Assembly: GCA_034766995.1 (NCBI GenBank)
Contig: CM068314.1
Span: forward strand, 31,993,208-32,057,207
Length of the DNA stretch: 64,000 bases
DNA from: Acanthacorydalis orientalis
Taxonomy: Eukaryota > Arthropoda > Insecta > Megaloptera > Corydalidae
Direction of reading: 5' to 3'
How positions within the stretch are numbered: position 1 is the stretch's first letter; every line of letters begins with the position of its first letter. The notes under the pieces were generated by a model, which was given only the letters and a program-made list of their open reading frames with translations, was not told the origin of the DNA and made no database searches. Positions 1 through 12,430 of this stretch are shown in pieces. The position numbers were made by a program, and so were the translations under genes.

Positions 1-871
1 ATGAAAAATAACTGTTGAATAGTCATACATATTTAAAAGATTTTCAGTAAAAAAAAATCAGTTGAAAAACTTGAAATATTGAAGTGTTACATCTAAAACT
101 TTTTCTAAAGGTTAGTTGCTTTTAAATAAAATGAATTAATAATCTAATTAATGACATTCATAATAAAAATTTGAACAGCAGCTCATAACTGCTGAATGGT
201 TTGAGAAATTGGGATTAGACAAAAAAAATAAAGCTCATAATATATCCTTTAAAATCGGGTATTCATTTTTTAATATTATCATCACCATTAATAATATATT
301 TATACTAAAGTGTACTGAGTTTCTTCTTTTTGAGAGTAAAAAAAATTGAATAAGAAAAAAATCGAAAAATTTTCATTTTCTAAAAATAAATTATCCTTTG
401 GAATAATTTAGTTTTTAAATAATAATAATTATTACTATCGAATGATATTTTAAAATATCAATTTCTTCAAACTGATAGATAATAATTATTTATATACGAA
501 TATTATTATTTGAAAATGTTCATCCTATCTAAAAGTTACAATTTTAATATAATTATATATATATATATATATATATATTTTAAAAATATTAATATCTGTT
601 AATCCCAAATGAAAATTTTATACAAATCTTCTTATTTAGAAATATTTAATAATACAAAGTTAACTATTTTTGTATGAGTGGTATGGATTCCGTTATAATG
701 AATTAAAACTGTATACAATTAACTGGTTAAAATTTGATTTTTTATTTTTTTATTTTTGTTGTGTATAAATAGTTAATTCGTTTTTTTAAGACAAATATGT
801 TTTTTTAATTTTCGTGGTCAATTTAAAATTTTAGTTAATATTTTTAAACAGAACTGAAAATATATTTTATT

Positions 872-875
<4 letters not shown>

Positions 876-933
<58 letters not shown>
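876..933. repeat. TA array, 58 bp
   Basis: Uninterrupted TA dinucleotides. Confidence 0.97.
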
Positions 934-939
<6 letters not shown>

Positions 940-1617
940 GTCCGTATATATTCAGTATAAGTAAGTGTACTATAATGATCAGCTTTTATCAAAATTGAAT
1001 TTTTATTAACATTTCATTACGTAGCATCAAAATAAATCAAACAACACTGACTCGACATGATATATAGAGCTTTTCGTTACATTTATAATAATGAGATTTT
1101 TATCGAAACATTATGGTGATTACATAAATTAACTTTACGTCTGTAATATAGACTAGTACGCTCTAGTCTTTTTCTTTATCATAGTTATGATTTATTATAC
1201 AAAGCTCTTTTGTGGATAATTTGATAATGTTGATATTTATTAATTATCAATAGTCAATAACATTTATATATTCAACAAAATGTAAAAACAACTTACATCA
1301 TTTTTAATTGAAATTCAATATATTATATGTTTAAAATTTAATATTTTTTAAGCACCTATAAATACAAAAATAATAAAATTACTACTACTGTAACTACATA
1401 GACATTTTTGAAGACTGTAAGCATATTTTATAATAACAATGTTATTATTCTCATTATAAGTCCATCAAAAATATTTACTTATGAGGTAAGCTTATTTTAA
1501 AATAATTAAAGTACGTTTTTTTGTGTTGAATAACAAAAACCATTATAAACTTTTGTAAATATATAAATTTTTATTTTTTATTTGTACATTTATAGTAATA
1601 TATTCCTATATATAAAT

Positions 1618-1622
<5 letters not shown>

Positions 1623-1685
<63 letters not shown>

Positions 1686-1694
1686 GAGAGAGAG
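1623..1694. repeat. TA array capped by GA
   Basis: About 52 bp of TA, GTATATATATA, then AGAGAGAGAG. Confidence 0.97.
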
Positions 1695-2083
1695 GTATAT
1701 TAGATTATTCTTAAAATATGTAGTCATGAATATATAATAGTTGTGTATTAATGTATCAATTCTCATGAATTATAAATTGCATTTCATTTGGAATTATATC
1801 GTTAAAAACTATAATTTATTTAGAATTTTTGCACAATTTTTCATCATATATATAGAATAAATAAAAAAACTATTCACATAAAATCTCTATTTAAAAAAAT
1901 CTCTATTGTTTAATTTCCTGTTAAAAACCTAGACACCAATTAATTAAAATATAATGTTTAAAAATTAGAAAAAAAATCTTTTTTGCTATTAATATTGATT
2001 AGATATATTGAATGGTTCAAATTAGGCTTCCAAATGGAAGTATTAAGAGGGCGAAGGTGTTAAGAAAAGTAGTGTTATTTTTT

Positions 2084-2139
2084 ATTTAGTATTTTAATTC
2101 AATTCAATACTAAAATATAATTGAATAAAAATACTAAAT
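2084..2139. repeat. Hairpin, 21-bp stem with one mismatch
   Basis: ATTTAGTATTTTAATTCAAT (from 2084) pairs with ATTGAATAAAAATACTAAAT (ending 2139) across a 14-nt loop that itself repeats part of the stem (CAATACTAAAAT). Confidence 0.85.
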
Positions 2140-2247
2140 GGGAGATAAAATATATTTTTCATTTTTACGTTTTTTTAATATTTTTGTGTGAAAGCCTTAG
2201 TTGAATCACCCTATATATTTGTGTCATATGTTTTATCATTTTATTAG

Positions 2248-2248
<1 letters not shown>

Positions 2249-2302
<54 letters not shown>
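2249..2302. repeat. TA array, 54 bp
   Basis: Pure TA tract. Confidence 0.97.
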
Positions 2303-2305
<3 letters not shown>

Positions 2306-2404
2306 AGTGTAAGTAGCCATACCTAGTGCAATATAAATCAGTTACATTAAAAATTGAGTATGATTTCTGTTAATGTAAACTTATAATCTCAATATGTTCA
2401 GAAT

Positions 2405-2700
2405 CAGATTCGAAAACGAATACATATATCACGTGTAGTATAACTGCGGCGAGCGGACTCTTAAAGTACCAGCTTTCGATAAAGCGTTACTGATTGTAAC
2501 TGGAAGCGGTGTGCTTGCAACAACGTATATGCCGATAAGTACACTCGCATGTTGTTATCCCAAATCAAATATAACTTTAAAGTTAACGAAGAGCACGAAT
2601 CCAGAGCGACTCATTCGATTTCGTTTCAATTTCGACCCAGTTGCAAAGCAAGATATATACATTATACGTTGCTACTAGTAAATAGTTCTCGGTGAAAGCA
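2405..2700. other. GC-elevated unique island at 2.5 kb
   Basis: Non-repetitive and much richer in CG dinucleotides than its flanks. One plus-strand frame stays open for 80 codons (2439-2678) but lacks an early ATG (first ATG 2529) and resembles no family I know. It may be regulatory DNA or an unrecognised exon. Confidence 0.35.
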
Positions 2701-2905
2701 GAACGTAGATAGAAATGGGTTTGAAAACTGATGTTCATGTATCAACTTTTTTATTCATTATTTAGTTACCTGCAAAGGAGTTGTAAATATATATTTGTTT
2801 GGAATTTAACGGAATCTGGGGCACGCTTCGAAGAAAACATATTTTTTTTTTGTTATTAAAAATGTTCAAGTCAAAGTACTTTTTTATAATTTTAATAACA
2901 TCTTG

Positions 2906-2914
2906 CATACATAC

Positions 2915-2964
<50 letters not shown>

Positions 2965-2970
2965 GTATAT
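2906..2970. repeat. ATAC tetranucleotide plus TA array
   Basis: Five to six CATA units lead into about 36 bp of TA. Confidence 0.95.
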
Positions 2971-3621
2971 AATACGAAATTTTAAGTACTTAAAATATAG
3001 AACAAGTAAAGAGTTTATTATTTTGTAAACAATTTATTTCAGTTAAGAAATGTTTATATTAATAGGGAATAAGTAAGTCATTTGAAATAATTTTATCATG
3101 ATCTAACCTATTTTGATTTGATTTAAACTGATCTGACAAAACTTTAGTAGAACTAATTGATCTTGACGACACTAAACCCTATTTGACCAGATGTAACTTG
3201 AAATGACTTACATTAATTATAGAAAAATTTAAAAAGCTTTTATTAATAAGTTATACTTTCAAAAAAGTGTATTTTCGAAGAATCGTTCTGTTACGGATAA
3301 TAATATGTAAAAATAATAAACTGGTTTAGAAAAATATAGGTATTATATGTATATGATATTTAATTAAGGTAATAAGAATTTTATAAAGTACTAGAAGTAT
3401 ATTTTTAAATTTCTATTGTAAGTTTTAATGAAAAGACTTCATAAAAATAGATATGATTATATATATATTATATATATATATATATATATGCGTGTAGATA
3501 TCAGAAAATGAAAAAAAAGATGTGAAGAGGATATTAAATTGTTCTGAGTGAAAGAAATTGAAACAATCTTTTATTTAGCAGTAATGAATTGATAAAAAAC
3601 GATGATGATGAAACGGCATAG

Positions 3622-3634
3622 ATGTGTGTGTGTG

Positions 3635-3678
<44 letters not shown>
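3622..3678. repeat. TG plus TA array
   Basis: GTGTGTGTGTGT followed by ATGTA and a TA tract of about 38 bp. Confidence 0.95.
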
Positions 3679-3683
<5 letters not shown>

Positions 3684-5201
3684 GTGTGTGTATGCAAGTG
3701 CGAGTATAAATCACAATTATTAAATAATAAAAACTGTTATTTAAAAATGATGCTTTTTAGTATTTCACTTATCTTAATTTAACTTAATCATTTCATTTAA
3801 CTCAATTTGTTGAATAATAAATCATTCGTTTTGTTTATTAAATTAAAATTTTAAATTAAAGTTTATTAATTTAAAAAATAACTTCCTTAATAAACTGTAA
3901 TAAATATTAATATTTTTTGTATTGGCGTACTGTTTGCAGTTTTTATTCAATTTTTTTTATAAGTACCACATGTAATCTTAGTTTTTATTATATTTTTTTT
4001 TGAAAATTTTAGTTTTCTGACTTTCTTCTTAAAATGATATTTTTTTTTGAATATGTTATTCAAGTCTTTAAAGTAGGTTCAATGATTTATTTTGAAATTC
4101 AAATAATTTTTTTCATTTCATTTTTATAAAAATACATTTAAGTTTATCGTATGAAAGAAGCTGATAATAAATATATTAGATAATAAAATTAGAAAGAAGA
4201 TTGTATTGCTGTCTAACTTTTTTAAAAACTTACTTGATATTTATTACAATGTCAATGTTTGTACAAGTATATGTTATTAAATATTACATCAAATAAATTA
4301 TTTGTTAACGAATTATTTTTTTACTATTAAATTATAAAAGATATAAAATCAACCTTTTGTAATTTTAATATTCAATGAAATTACAGATCATTCTGTATTT
4401 GTATTAAAGCGGAATATTGTTTAACAACAGTTAATTTTCTACAAACACTAAATATTGGTTTGCGAGTTTCAGAAGTTTCAATGAACCCATGTCAACAGAC
4501 TAACCAAATAATAATGGAAATAAGATATATTTATCATATGATTTAAAACTATTTAAATATAAAATATTATTAATAATGTGAGTAGGTATTATTTATTTTC
4601 TAAATATTTTAAAATTCTCTCTCTCTATGCACATTCATACATATAATGAGTAATAGACATTGCGATTAAAGCTATTTTTAAAAAAATAATGATAACATCA
4701 ACCTCCCAATATATTTTTTACTGAAAGAATGCTAAAAATTTTAATATTTTGATAAGCGTGAATGATCGAAATTTTTAACATAAGTAAATTGTGAGTCAGC
4801 GTGCGATTTTTATAGATTTTTATGTGTATATGTACAAAAATATTATTAGTCGATATTCAAATACTTAAAATGCAATAATTTTCAGTGTCCTACCATATTC
4901 ATTGAATTTACAATTTTTAGAATAAGAATTATTTTATACACTGAAGAAGACTACGAGTATAAACAGATTGATGTAAATCATTCCATTAATTGAATAGAAC
5001 TCATATTTTTATCTCCTAAATTTCTAGTTTTATAATAAACTCGCTACTTTTTTGCATATCTGTTTATAAATTGAAATTCACTTCTATTATTGCCTTTCTG
5101 TTATATATGGTCATATTAGACATTTCGCAACGTACAAACTTGACATATCTGTTACCAATTCATTAAAAATTTTTCATATAGCTCTTATTATGTCGAATGT
5201 T

Positions 5202-5232
<31 letters not shown>

Positions 5233-5276
5233 GTGTGTGTGTATATTTATATATGTATATTTGTATATATATATAT
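5202..5276. repeat. Interrupted TA array with GTGT
   Basis: TA blocks separated by GTGTGTGTG and TTTATATATG. Confidence 0.93.
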
Positions 5277-5489
5277 CTGGGTGATGCACTGTATATATGC
5301 AATACATGTCATTACTTGTAGCCTCAATATTATTTAGTGAAATTAGCAATACGTTCCTTTTAAAATGTTTTAGTTTTTAATGTGATTCACAGTAACTAAT
5401 TCTGTTATCAGATTTAGAACAATGTTTGTCAATGGAACTACCTCCTTTGAAATCATACGAAAAATAAATTGGGTAATAAGGACAAATAA

Positions 5490-5539
5490 ATTATATATAT
5501 ATATATATATATTTATATACATATATATATATATATACA

Positions 5540-5591
<52 letters not shown>

Positions 5592-5617
5592 TATATACAT
5601 ATATATATATATATACA

Positions 5618-5655
<38 letters not shown>

Positions 5656-5665
5656 CATACATATA
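5490..5665. repeat. Compound TA array with a 78-bp tandem duplication
   Basis: Within the TA background, the interruptions TTTATATAC (5512 and 5590) and ACATATTTA (5537 and 5615) recur at the same 78-bp offset, so a 78-bp block was duplicated in tandem. It ends in ACATACATACAT. Confidence 0.85.
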
Positions 5666-5880
5666 ATGTTACCATTAAGGTTGTAATTCAAGTGAAGTGC
5701 ATTTTTACTTGTGTTAATTCCATTGTTTAATAGGAATTTTTCCTTATTCATTGTCTAAATTGTTAGATTCCTTATTAATTTCCATAGATAATTTAAGTAT
5801 CTTATTATCTCTGGACTATTAAAATCGCATTTCGAACAATTGAAACCAGAATTGCATTTCATTGTCTCGCACTCTTAAAG

Positions 5881-5881
<1 letters not shown>

Positions 5882-5930
<49 letters not shown>
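5882..5930. repeat. TA array, 49 bp
   Basis: Pure TA tract, followed by a CATACATACGTATACATACATA cluster. Confidence 0.97.
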
Positions 5931-5933
<3 letters not shown>

Positions 5934-6119
5934 GTCATATCCATACATACGTATACATACATAACAAACATATCGTCATAAATATAAATCGTCTATTAGT
6001 TAGGATGGTAATAAGATTAGGTAAAATTTATCACTATCGGAAGCTTTTTTTATTTGTAAACTAGTGAAGCTATTATAGATCATAGATAAAAGAAACGCCT
6101 ACGCAAACGTACCATAAAT

Positions 6120-6450
6120 TCCCATAATATAATAACATCTTTATTATCCGTTTTGAGAAAACACGTCAAGTACTGCTCCGCCTCTTTGAAGTTGTTGACT
6201 ACTATGCAATGAAAAATTACATCTCGTCCTCAAGCAATTCTTTCACGGTGGCGTGATTTTTCGCAGATTTTTTTTTTATTTCTCTGTGTGTGTGTGTTTT
6301 TTTTTCTAAACGCTCGCCATTCGACGAACATGCAATAAAATAAGACGAATAAACTTCGTATTTCTTGTTCTGTGCACGGACTGATTTTTCGTGTAACGCT
6401 TATTACGAACGATTAAATAAAGTTGCAACCGTTGTTTTTTGTTCATCGTT
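6120..6450. other. GC-elevated unique island at 6.3 kb
   Basis: Non-repetitive sequence with several CG dinucleotides, for example ACACGTCAAG and GTCGCACG. The only frame across it starts at a TTG and is not convincing. Confidence 0.3.
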
Positions 6451-6749
6451 TGTCTCTTTTCGTCGCACGTTTTTCTCATATTTAATTTATGCTTGCGTTA
6501 TTATCATTTTTTTGTTGATTTTCTTATACTTACATAAGTTTATGTATGCAAATTTGGAACGGTAAAAATAAATTTCATACCTTTTATACGACTTCATTTA
6601 ACGGTACGTTAATTGCCATGGTTATTAACATGACAGAAAATAACATTATAAGGTTGGTAAAAAAAGACTTTTTATATTTTTACATTTTTTTTTGAAAATA
6701 TTTTTCAGTACATTGTATGGATCACCTGTCTACATTTTCTAAATTATAA

Positions 6750-6816
6750 ATATACATATATATATATATATATATATCTACTCTTATATACTTATATATA
6801 TATAGAGAGAGAGACA
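6750..6816. repeat. TA array capped by GA
   Basis: TA blocks interrupted by CTACTC, ending TATATAGAGAGAGAGAC. Confidence 0.93.
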
Positions 6817-7426
6817 AAGAAATATAGAGATAGATGCCGTTTTATAAGTATGCGTGGTGCTTGTAGATGTTGAACCGCTGAAAGAAAAAAAAGACAAAAT
6901 AAAACATAGAATAAAAATGTACATCTCTTTTTTATATTTTTTTGTATGATTTAATATTTAAATTTTTGAACTATAAAAGTATTTACTGCTAATTTTTTCT
7001 AATATAAGTGTTAAATCCACTATCCACTTGTTCATTATTTTTTTAAAAAAAAATTGCATTCAATAATATCTTAAAAGAACATAATGAATTTAGTAATTTA
7101 CCAACTGTTCTATATAGTAAAAGTTTATTTATTACTAAATAATAGATGACTTTGTGAAAAACAAAACTAAAAAAGAAGGATATATAACATTTGTCTAATT
7201 ACTTTGTGCATCTTATTTAATCGTTTTCTAATAAATGTTTTTTTTTAAAAAAAGTTACTATATTAAATGATTAAATAAATATAAGAATGTATATATATAT
7301 TAAATGATTATATTCTAATTTTTATAAAAATATATTTATATAATTAAGAGTCAAAAAGTAGCTGACTGAAGAGTAAGTAAACCATAAATCCGCTACATAT
7401 ATACGTACATATATAAATACATGTAA

Positions 7427-7470
7427 ATATATATATTATATATATATATATATATATAAAGAGAGAGAGG
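7427..7470. repeat. TA array capped by GA
   Basis: TATATATATTATATATA run then AAAGAGAGAGAGG. Confidence 0.93.
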
Positions 7471-8274
7471 AGAATGAACGAGAGGGTAGAGGAAAATGAA
7501 GCTATAAAATTCATTTTATTTCTCATAATAACTACGTTTATGGTTTGAGATGATGGGAAAACCAATTTTGAGTTGTCAATGTGTCCATGAGTTTTATCAT
7601 TTTTGATTTCCAATATAATGATAATGAAAAAGTCAATAAAATAAAAATAAGTAATGAATATAATATTAACTCTTATATATTTTATTTTCATACTTTTATG
7701 ATTCATTGCTGAATGAAGAATTTTATTTAACCTTTTCAGGTTGAAGTGTCTTTTTCTACAAATTTCCAATGTATTTTTGAATATTTATCATTCATTTTTA
7801 TCGACATTTTTTAGGCATATATATATATATATATATAACAAAACAAAATAATATATTCAATGAAAAAGAATAACAAAAAGTAATTACAATTTGAATACAA
7901 AAATTTAGTCATTTATTATACACGATATGATGCATTTTTTCTTAAATTACCCTGAATAACTAAAAATGTAATAAAATTCACTTCTATGTTATTTTAAAAA
8001 TAGAATTTGATTTGGGCTTTTCCTTATAGAAAAGTCGAAATTAATTTCACATGCATGTGTATATTAATGCTAGTTCATTCATCCACATGAATAGATATTT
8101 GACTCATTTTTTGTTACATTATATACAATTCTATTGATTCAAATAATTCACTGGAAGGATACATAATTATACATTATGAATATTGATAAATACGTGATTA
8201 TAGAAAGCAATATTGTGAATAAAAAATGAAACTTTGTGTATTAAATATTTTATTCTTTTAAATTACTGACTAAG

Positions 8275-8660
8275 CTCGTTGACTCCCTCCCCTCGGGAAT
8301 ATCGCCCGCTGTTCGATGACGCTTGCTCTCCCTTAACAAATAACAGAATTTAACAAACTGCACGCACAAATAATCTGCGTAAAATGCAAGTCATGAAAGT
8401 TTGTTGGAAAAGTTTATAAAAATAAACATTAAAATGTAATGTTATACAATGTGTAACAATTTTTTTTTACTATATAGATTCAGTGAATACAATATTTTAA
8501 ATAAATGTCATCAGTTTTACATTGAAATCCAACCAATCAGAACAGAGATCACGATATATCTATCACCTAATATCATTTATGATCAGGAATGGACATTGTT
8601 AACGTGCTATAGTTGAGAATAGCGGGGGGAGCGGCGTTGCGAGGTGGTCTATAGGAAATA
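8275..8660. other. Two GC-rich patches around 8.3 and 8.63 kb
   Basis: A C-rich patch (GACTCCCTCCCCTCGGG, 8280) and a G-rich patch (AGCGGGGGGAGCGGCG, 8622) lie about 330 bp apart with ordinary AT-rich sequence between. Pairing between them is too weak to call inverted repeats. Confidence 0.3.
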
Positions 8661-9214
8661 TAAAAAAAAATATTTTATGGAAATTTAAGGATATAATTAT
8701 TTGTTATATATAAAAAGATTATATTAAAAAAATCATTGTATAGAAAAAATATGTTAACATCCAGTGGAAAAGTTATTTTTGTGATTATAATCCCTTATGT
8801 TGGTAGAAATCGTTCCATGACGGTATTTTAGTTGTTTTTAATAACGAAAGCATTACGAAAGCAGTATTTTAGAACAGAAAACAAGTGGCCCTAATATTAT
8901 TAAGCCTATAAGATAGTAATGTAGCTAGTATGATGCTTAAGTTTTGATGGATATGATTTTATGACAATAAATTAGCTAAACATTTTAAGGATTTACTACA
9001 TTTACCAACATTTCAAGCTTTTTTGAAGCATGAAATAGTGTTATTTTCTATAACTAAATAGAATATTTTTAGCAGCTATGTAAATAAGAATATCAACTAG
9101 ATAATACGTTTAATTTCTATACAAAATTAAGAAAAGAAATAAATAAAGACGAAAAGGCCTGTGCTTTATGCTCTCACGCTACAGACATACATATATACAT
9201 ATATGCGTACATAC

Positions 9215-10034
9215 GTGGGTTGTTTGATAAGTATGGTAAAGAAGAAAGTCAAGCACCGTTCTTTGGAAAATATCGATTTTATTTCTCAACGTAGTCTCCA
9301 TTGAGTGCTATACATTTGGTCCAGCAAGTCTATAAAACATGCATTGACGGCGGCGATAACATTCTCATTCGACAAGAATATCTTCCCACTGAGTCAAATT
9401 TTCAAGTTTGGAAATAGAAAGAATTCACACGGGGTCAAGTCTGGAAAATAGGGTCGATGAGGAATCAATTCAAAGCTTATTTCGTGCAATTTTGCTATTG
9501 CGAAGGTCGATTTATAGAATGGCGCGTTGTCCTGGTGAAAGAATACTTTTTTTGTGCACCAATCTTAGCCGTTTTCATTTCAGCTCTTCTTTCAAACAGT
9601 CCAATAATGTTGCATAATAGGCTTCTGTTATCGTTTTTTCCTTCGTTAAGTAGTCGATCAGGATGATTTCTCGAGAATCCTAAAAACAGTGGCCATCACC
9701 TTTTCAGCCGACAAAACGGTTTTCGCCTTCTTCGGCGCACTTCACTAGTCGATGTCCACTGTTTTGATTGCTGCTTCGAGTCAGATGTGTAGTGGTGGAT
9801 CCATGTTTCATCCACGGCGACAAATCGACGCAATGAGGCCTACTCGTTTTTTTTCATTTTTGCAAAAACAGCTACAATGCTCGTTCAAATATTTGTAGAA
9901 CGTGAATAACGCGTCGCTTCTTACTGAAATTTCACCTATATTAGTTTGAAAAGTGACACTTGATAGCCGTGACATTACCAAATTAATGGTGGTGCCACAT
10001 TTTAGAAATTTGCCAAATTTATTAAATAAACCAA

Positions 10035-10036
<2 letters not shown>
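9215..10036 (-). mobile_element. Mariner family A copy 1, internally deleted
   Basis: Minus-strand mariner (IS630/Tc1-mariner superfamily, DD34D) remnant. The right-hand end GTGGGTTGTTTGATAAG (from 9215, plus strand) is the inverted partner of TTTATTAAATAAACC near 10020-10033. Read on the minus strand, the transposase begins just before the first catalytic motif (VDETWIHHYT, about 9812), continues with SKQQSKQW, then HQDN (9529-9531 for Asp), and a third site degraded to TPCEFF, where the expected Asp is Glu. Frameshifts break the frame. The N-terminal helix-turn-helix half is absent, and the length of about 0.82 kb compares with about 1.3 kb for full mariners. A TA/TG array abuts its 5' end at 10036. 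Confidence 0.85.
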
Positions 10037-10072
<36 letters not shown>

Positions 10073-10105
10073 ATATGTATGTGTGTGTGCATGTGTGTAT
10101 GCGTT
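10036..10105. repeat. TA array capped by TG at mariner copy 1
   Basis: A TA run of 26 bp then GTGTGTATATGTATGTGTGTGTGC; it begins at the family A terminus. Confidence 0.95.
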
Positions 10106-10450
10106 GTACGTGTGAGCAGAAATTTGTACAAGGAAATGTAATCAGATGAGTGTTTTATGAAATTATTTTTGTTGTAAAAAGAAAATAATGTGTCGTGTAT
10201 AATATAACAGTGACAAAAATAATACATTATATCATTTCAGTTTGAATGTTTGTAGACGTATAAATAATATAATCCTCGAGACCCCGTCGTTACAATTTCA
10301 TTAGTTTCTATTAGCGAATTTCGCAAAACGAAATTGAAATGAATAAAAAGGACAAGAGAAAGTCGACAGAGCAAACTTCATTATCGCATTAACGACGATA
10401 TGTTGAGAGTTGTTTTGAATATAATTTAAATGGTATTTTATAGAGGCAAA

Positions 10451-10492
10451 CTTTGTAATTTTATATAAAACAGTGTATATAAAATTACAAAG
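10451..10492. repeat. Perfect hairpin, 17-bp stem
   Basis: CTTTGTAATTTTATATA, 8-nt loop AAACAGTG, then TATATAAAATTACAAAG. It is perfect and not a simple repeat. Confidence 0.9.
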
Positions 10493-11214
10493 AGAAATAA
10501 ATAACACCGAAGTAGTATATACATATATACACACACATTATATATATATATATATGAATGTTTTAACGTCGAGGGTGACTTTTTGTGATAATTAAATTTT
10601 TTTTTTGCTAGATGAATGTTTGAATTTTGATCTAATTTACATTTGTAAGATGTGGAATGTTTTTATTTAATATTAATTGAAATTATAGAACTTTAAAAGC
10701 GTACCCATGAAATATTTAAGAAACTAATATTTTTAAAATAAAATATTTTATTTTTGCAGAAAATATGTATCATATTTAAAAATATTTCTTTTATATTAAA
10801 ATGAAATATAATGCTCTTCGGCTCTACAATAAAATTAAATAAAATGAATTATCTTCATTGTGAAATAATGTCTTGTTGATTAACTAAAATTTATTCTAGT
10901 ATGCATTAATTTATTATCATATTTCTGTGTTTTTATTAATATATTTTTCTAGAATAACTTGAATATTTTCTTTTAAAATATTATTATTGTATATAAATAC
11001 AATTATCTTTAGTATAAGTGACAAAGGTTAGAGAAAAACAAATGTATATTTTAAGTTACAGGTTTTATGATAATAAACTGTTTTATAGATGAACTTTTAA
11101 TTTAGCCTTAAATTAAATATTTTTTGAGTCAAGAACCGTATATAATTTGATCCATAACACTCTGAAGATAGTGAGGATACCTAATAAAATATTTTGTTTA
11201 AATATTAGGTTGGT
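10493..11214. other. AT-rich spacer
   Basis: Between the 10.45 kb hairpin and family B copy 1; a short TA run at 10537-10554 and nothing else recognisable. Confidence 0.6.
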
Positions 11215-11685
11215 AGGAAAATAATTGTGGTTTTTGCTATCTGAATTATAACCTTAATTTTTACAATGAAAATGCCATTTTATAGTGTTTATATTAATAT
11301 CGTTTTAAAGTGCACTTTTCGGTTTGTATTTTGGTAACATCCACTTTGGTTTATTATTAATTTTGCTTCAAATTGAGGTATTGAATTACAGATCGAAAAG
11401 GAGCAACTAAGCAGTTTATTTGTATGGGTTAAACGGGTGGTAAAGCAGCAGAAATTGTTCGTAAACTAAACGATGCTTTTGGTGTGGGTACCGTTAAAAA
11501 ACATATGCCAACTGACCAGCTGAAGACGTTAGTTAATCAGAACCACGTACAACAATTCGAGAGCTTGCACAAAAGTTAGACGTTAGTCATCCAAAAGCTC
11601 TGGACTACTTAAAACAACTAGGATAAAAAAATGTATATGAATTTGATGGTCATAAACTGCATTTATTTTTCTACCAACTCGATAA
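11215..11685 (+). mobile_element. Mariner family B copy 1 (Hsmar1/cecropia-type), internally deleted
   Basis: Starts TTAGGTTGGTAGGAAAATAA, closely matching the Hsmar1-type terminal repeat; the far end ATTTTTCTACCAACTC (11666-11680) is its inverse. TA precedes the 5' end. The interior has no long frame, but NPRTTIRELAQKLDVSHP and LDYLKQLG are readable near 11540-11625, the second helix-turn-helix of a mariner N terminus. The frame then jumps directly to KNVYEFDGHKL and the 3' end. The catalytic domain is missing, leaving about 470 bp. Confidence 0.8.
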
Positions 11686-12099
11686 TTAGTTGATAATAAG
11701 AAACATAAAACATATGATTTTCTGTTTAAAAAGGTTTAAATTCGTATTTTATTATTATCTTAATTTTAATAGACTTGTATGAAATCTCACGAGTCCAATC
11801 ATTTTTCATGGATTTTATTTCAATTAAATTAAAATGTTTTGTAAATGTTATTTCAGTTACAGATAAGTAATAAATAAAAATCAGTATTAATTAAATCTAA
11901 ATCTATATTTTATTGTATTTTTTCCATTATATAAATTTTCGTATCCCGAACATATTTCTGAGTATCTGTATTGGACGATTTTATTAGCGTTATTAACGGC
12001 ATTCATCTCGAAATTGTATTTCGGAACAAAATAATCCTTCGTAAAATCTCGATTTATGTTACAACTCACAAAAGCCTTCCGTTGTAGATAAAGAAATGA

Positions 12100-12430
12100 T
12101 GCCTATAATATAAATCAATCACAAGTTTATCTGTGATGCACGCTTGACCGGTTACGCGTCAAGGGACAATATTAAACCCCTGCACCGGACAGCGTACAGA
12201 AGACATCTTGTAAAAGACGACGAAATCTCGACTCGAGGCAGTTTGGGAAGAACACACGGCTAATATATAAACGTCGGTGCTTGTATTAATTGTGCTGATG
12301 TCAATAAAATTTTTAATCTGCGTTATATGACAACGTGTGCGTTTAACATAAACGACGTTTTGATTGATTTGCGCAAGTCTATTTTTATCTACCATCATAT
12401 GATTACAATTCGTTATTATTGAATTGTAAC
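12100..12430. other. GC-elevated unique island at 12.2 kb
   Basis: Non-repetitive. A minus-strand frame of 79 codons (12398-12159) has no recognisable domain; chance openness is more likely in this less AT-rich DNA. Confidence 0.3.

Larger units (their letters stand above)
1..9214. other. Gene-free AT-rich stretch
   Basis: Apart from the listed arrays, hairpin and three islands, I see only AT-rich unique sequence here. Confidence 0.6.

Noticed and set aside
5370..5751. Overlapping frames of 86-102 codons rich in Tyr/Ile
   Set aside because: They are translations of the TA array in three frames; similar Tyr/Ile frames at other TA arrays were discarded for the same reason.
9408..9666. Plus-strand frames of 69 codons
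   Set aside because: Antisense of mariner copy 1.
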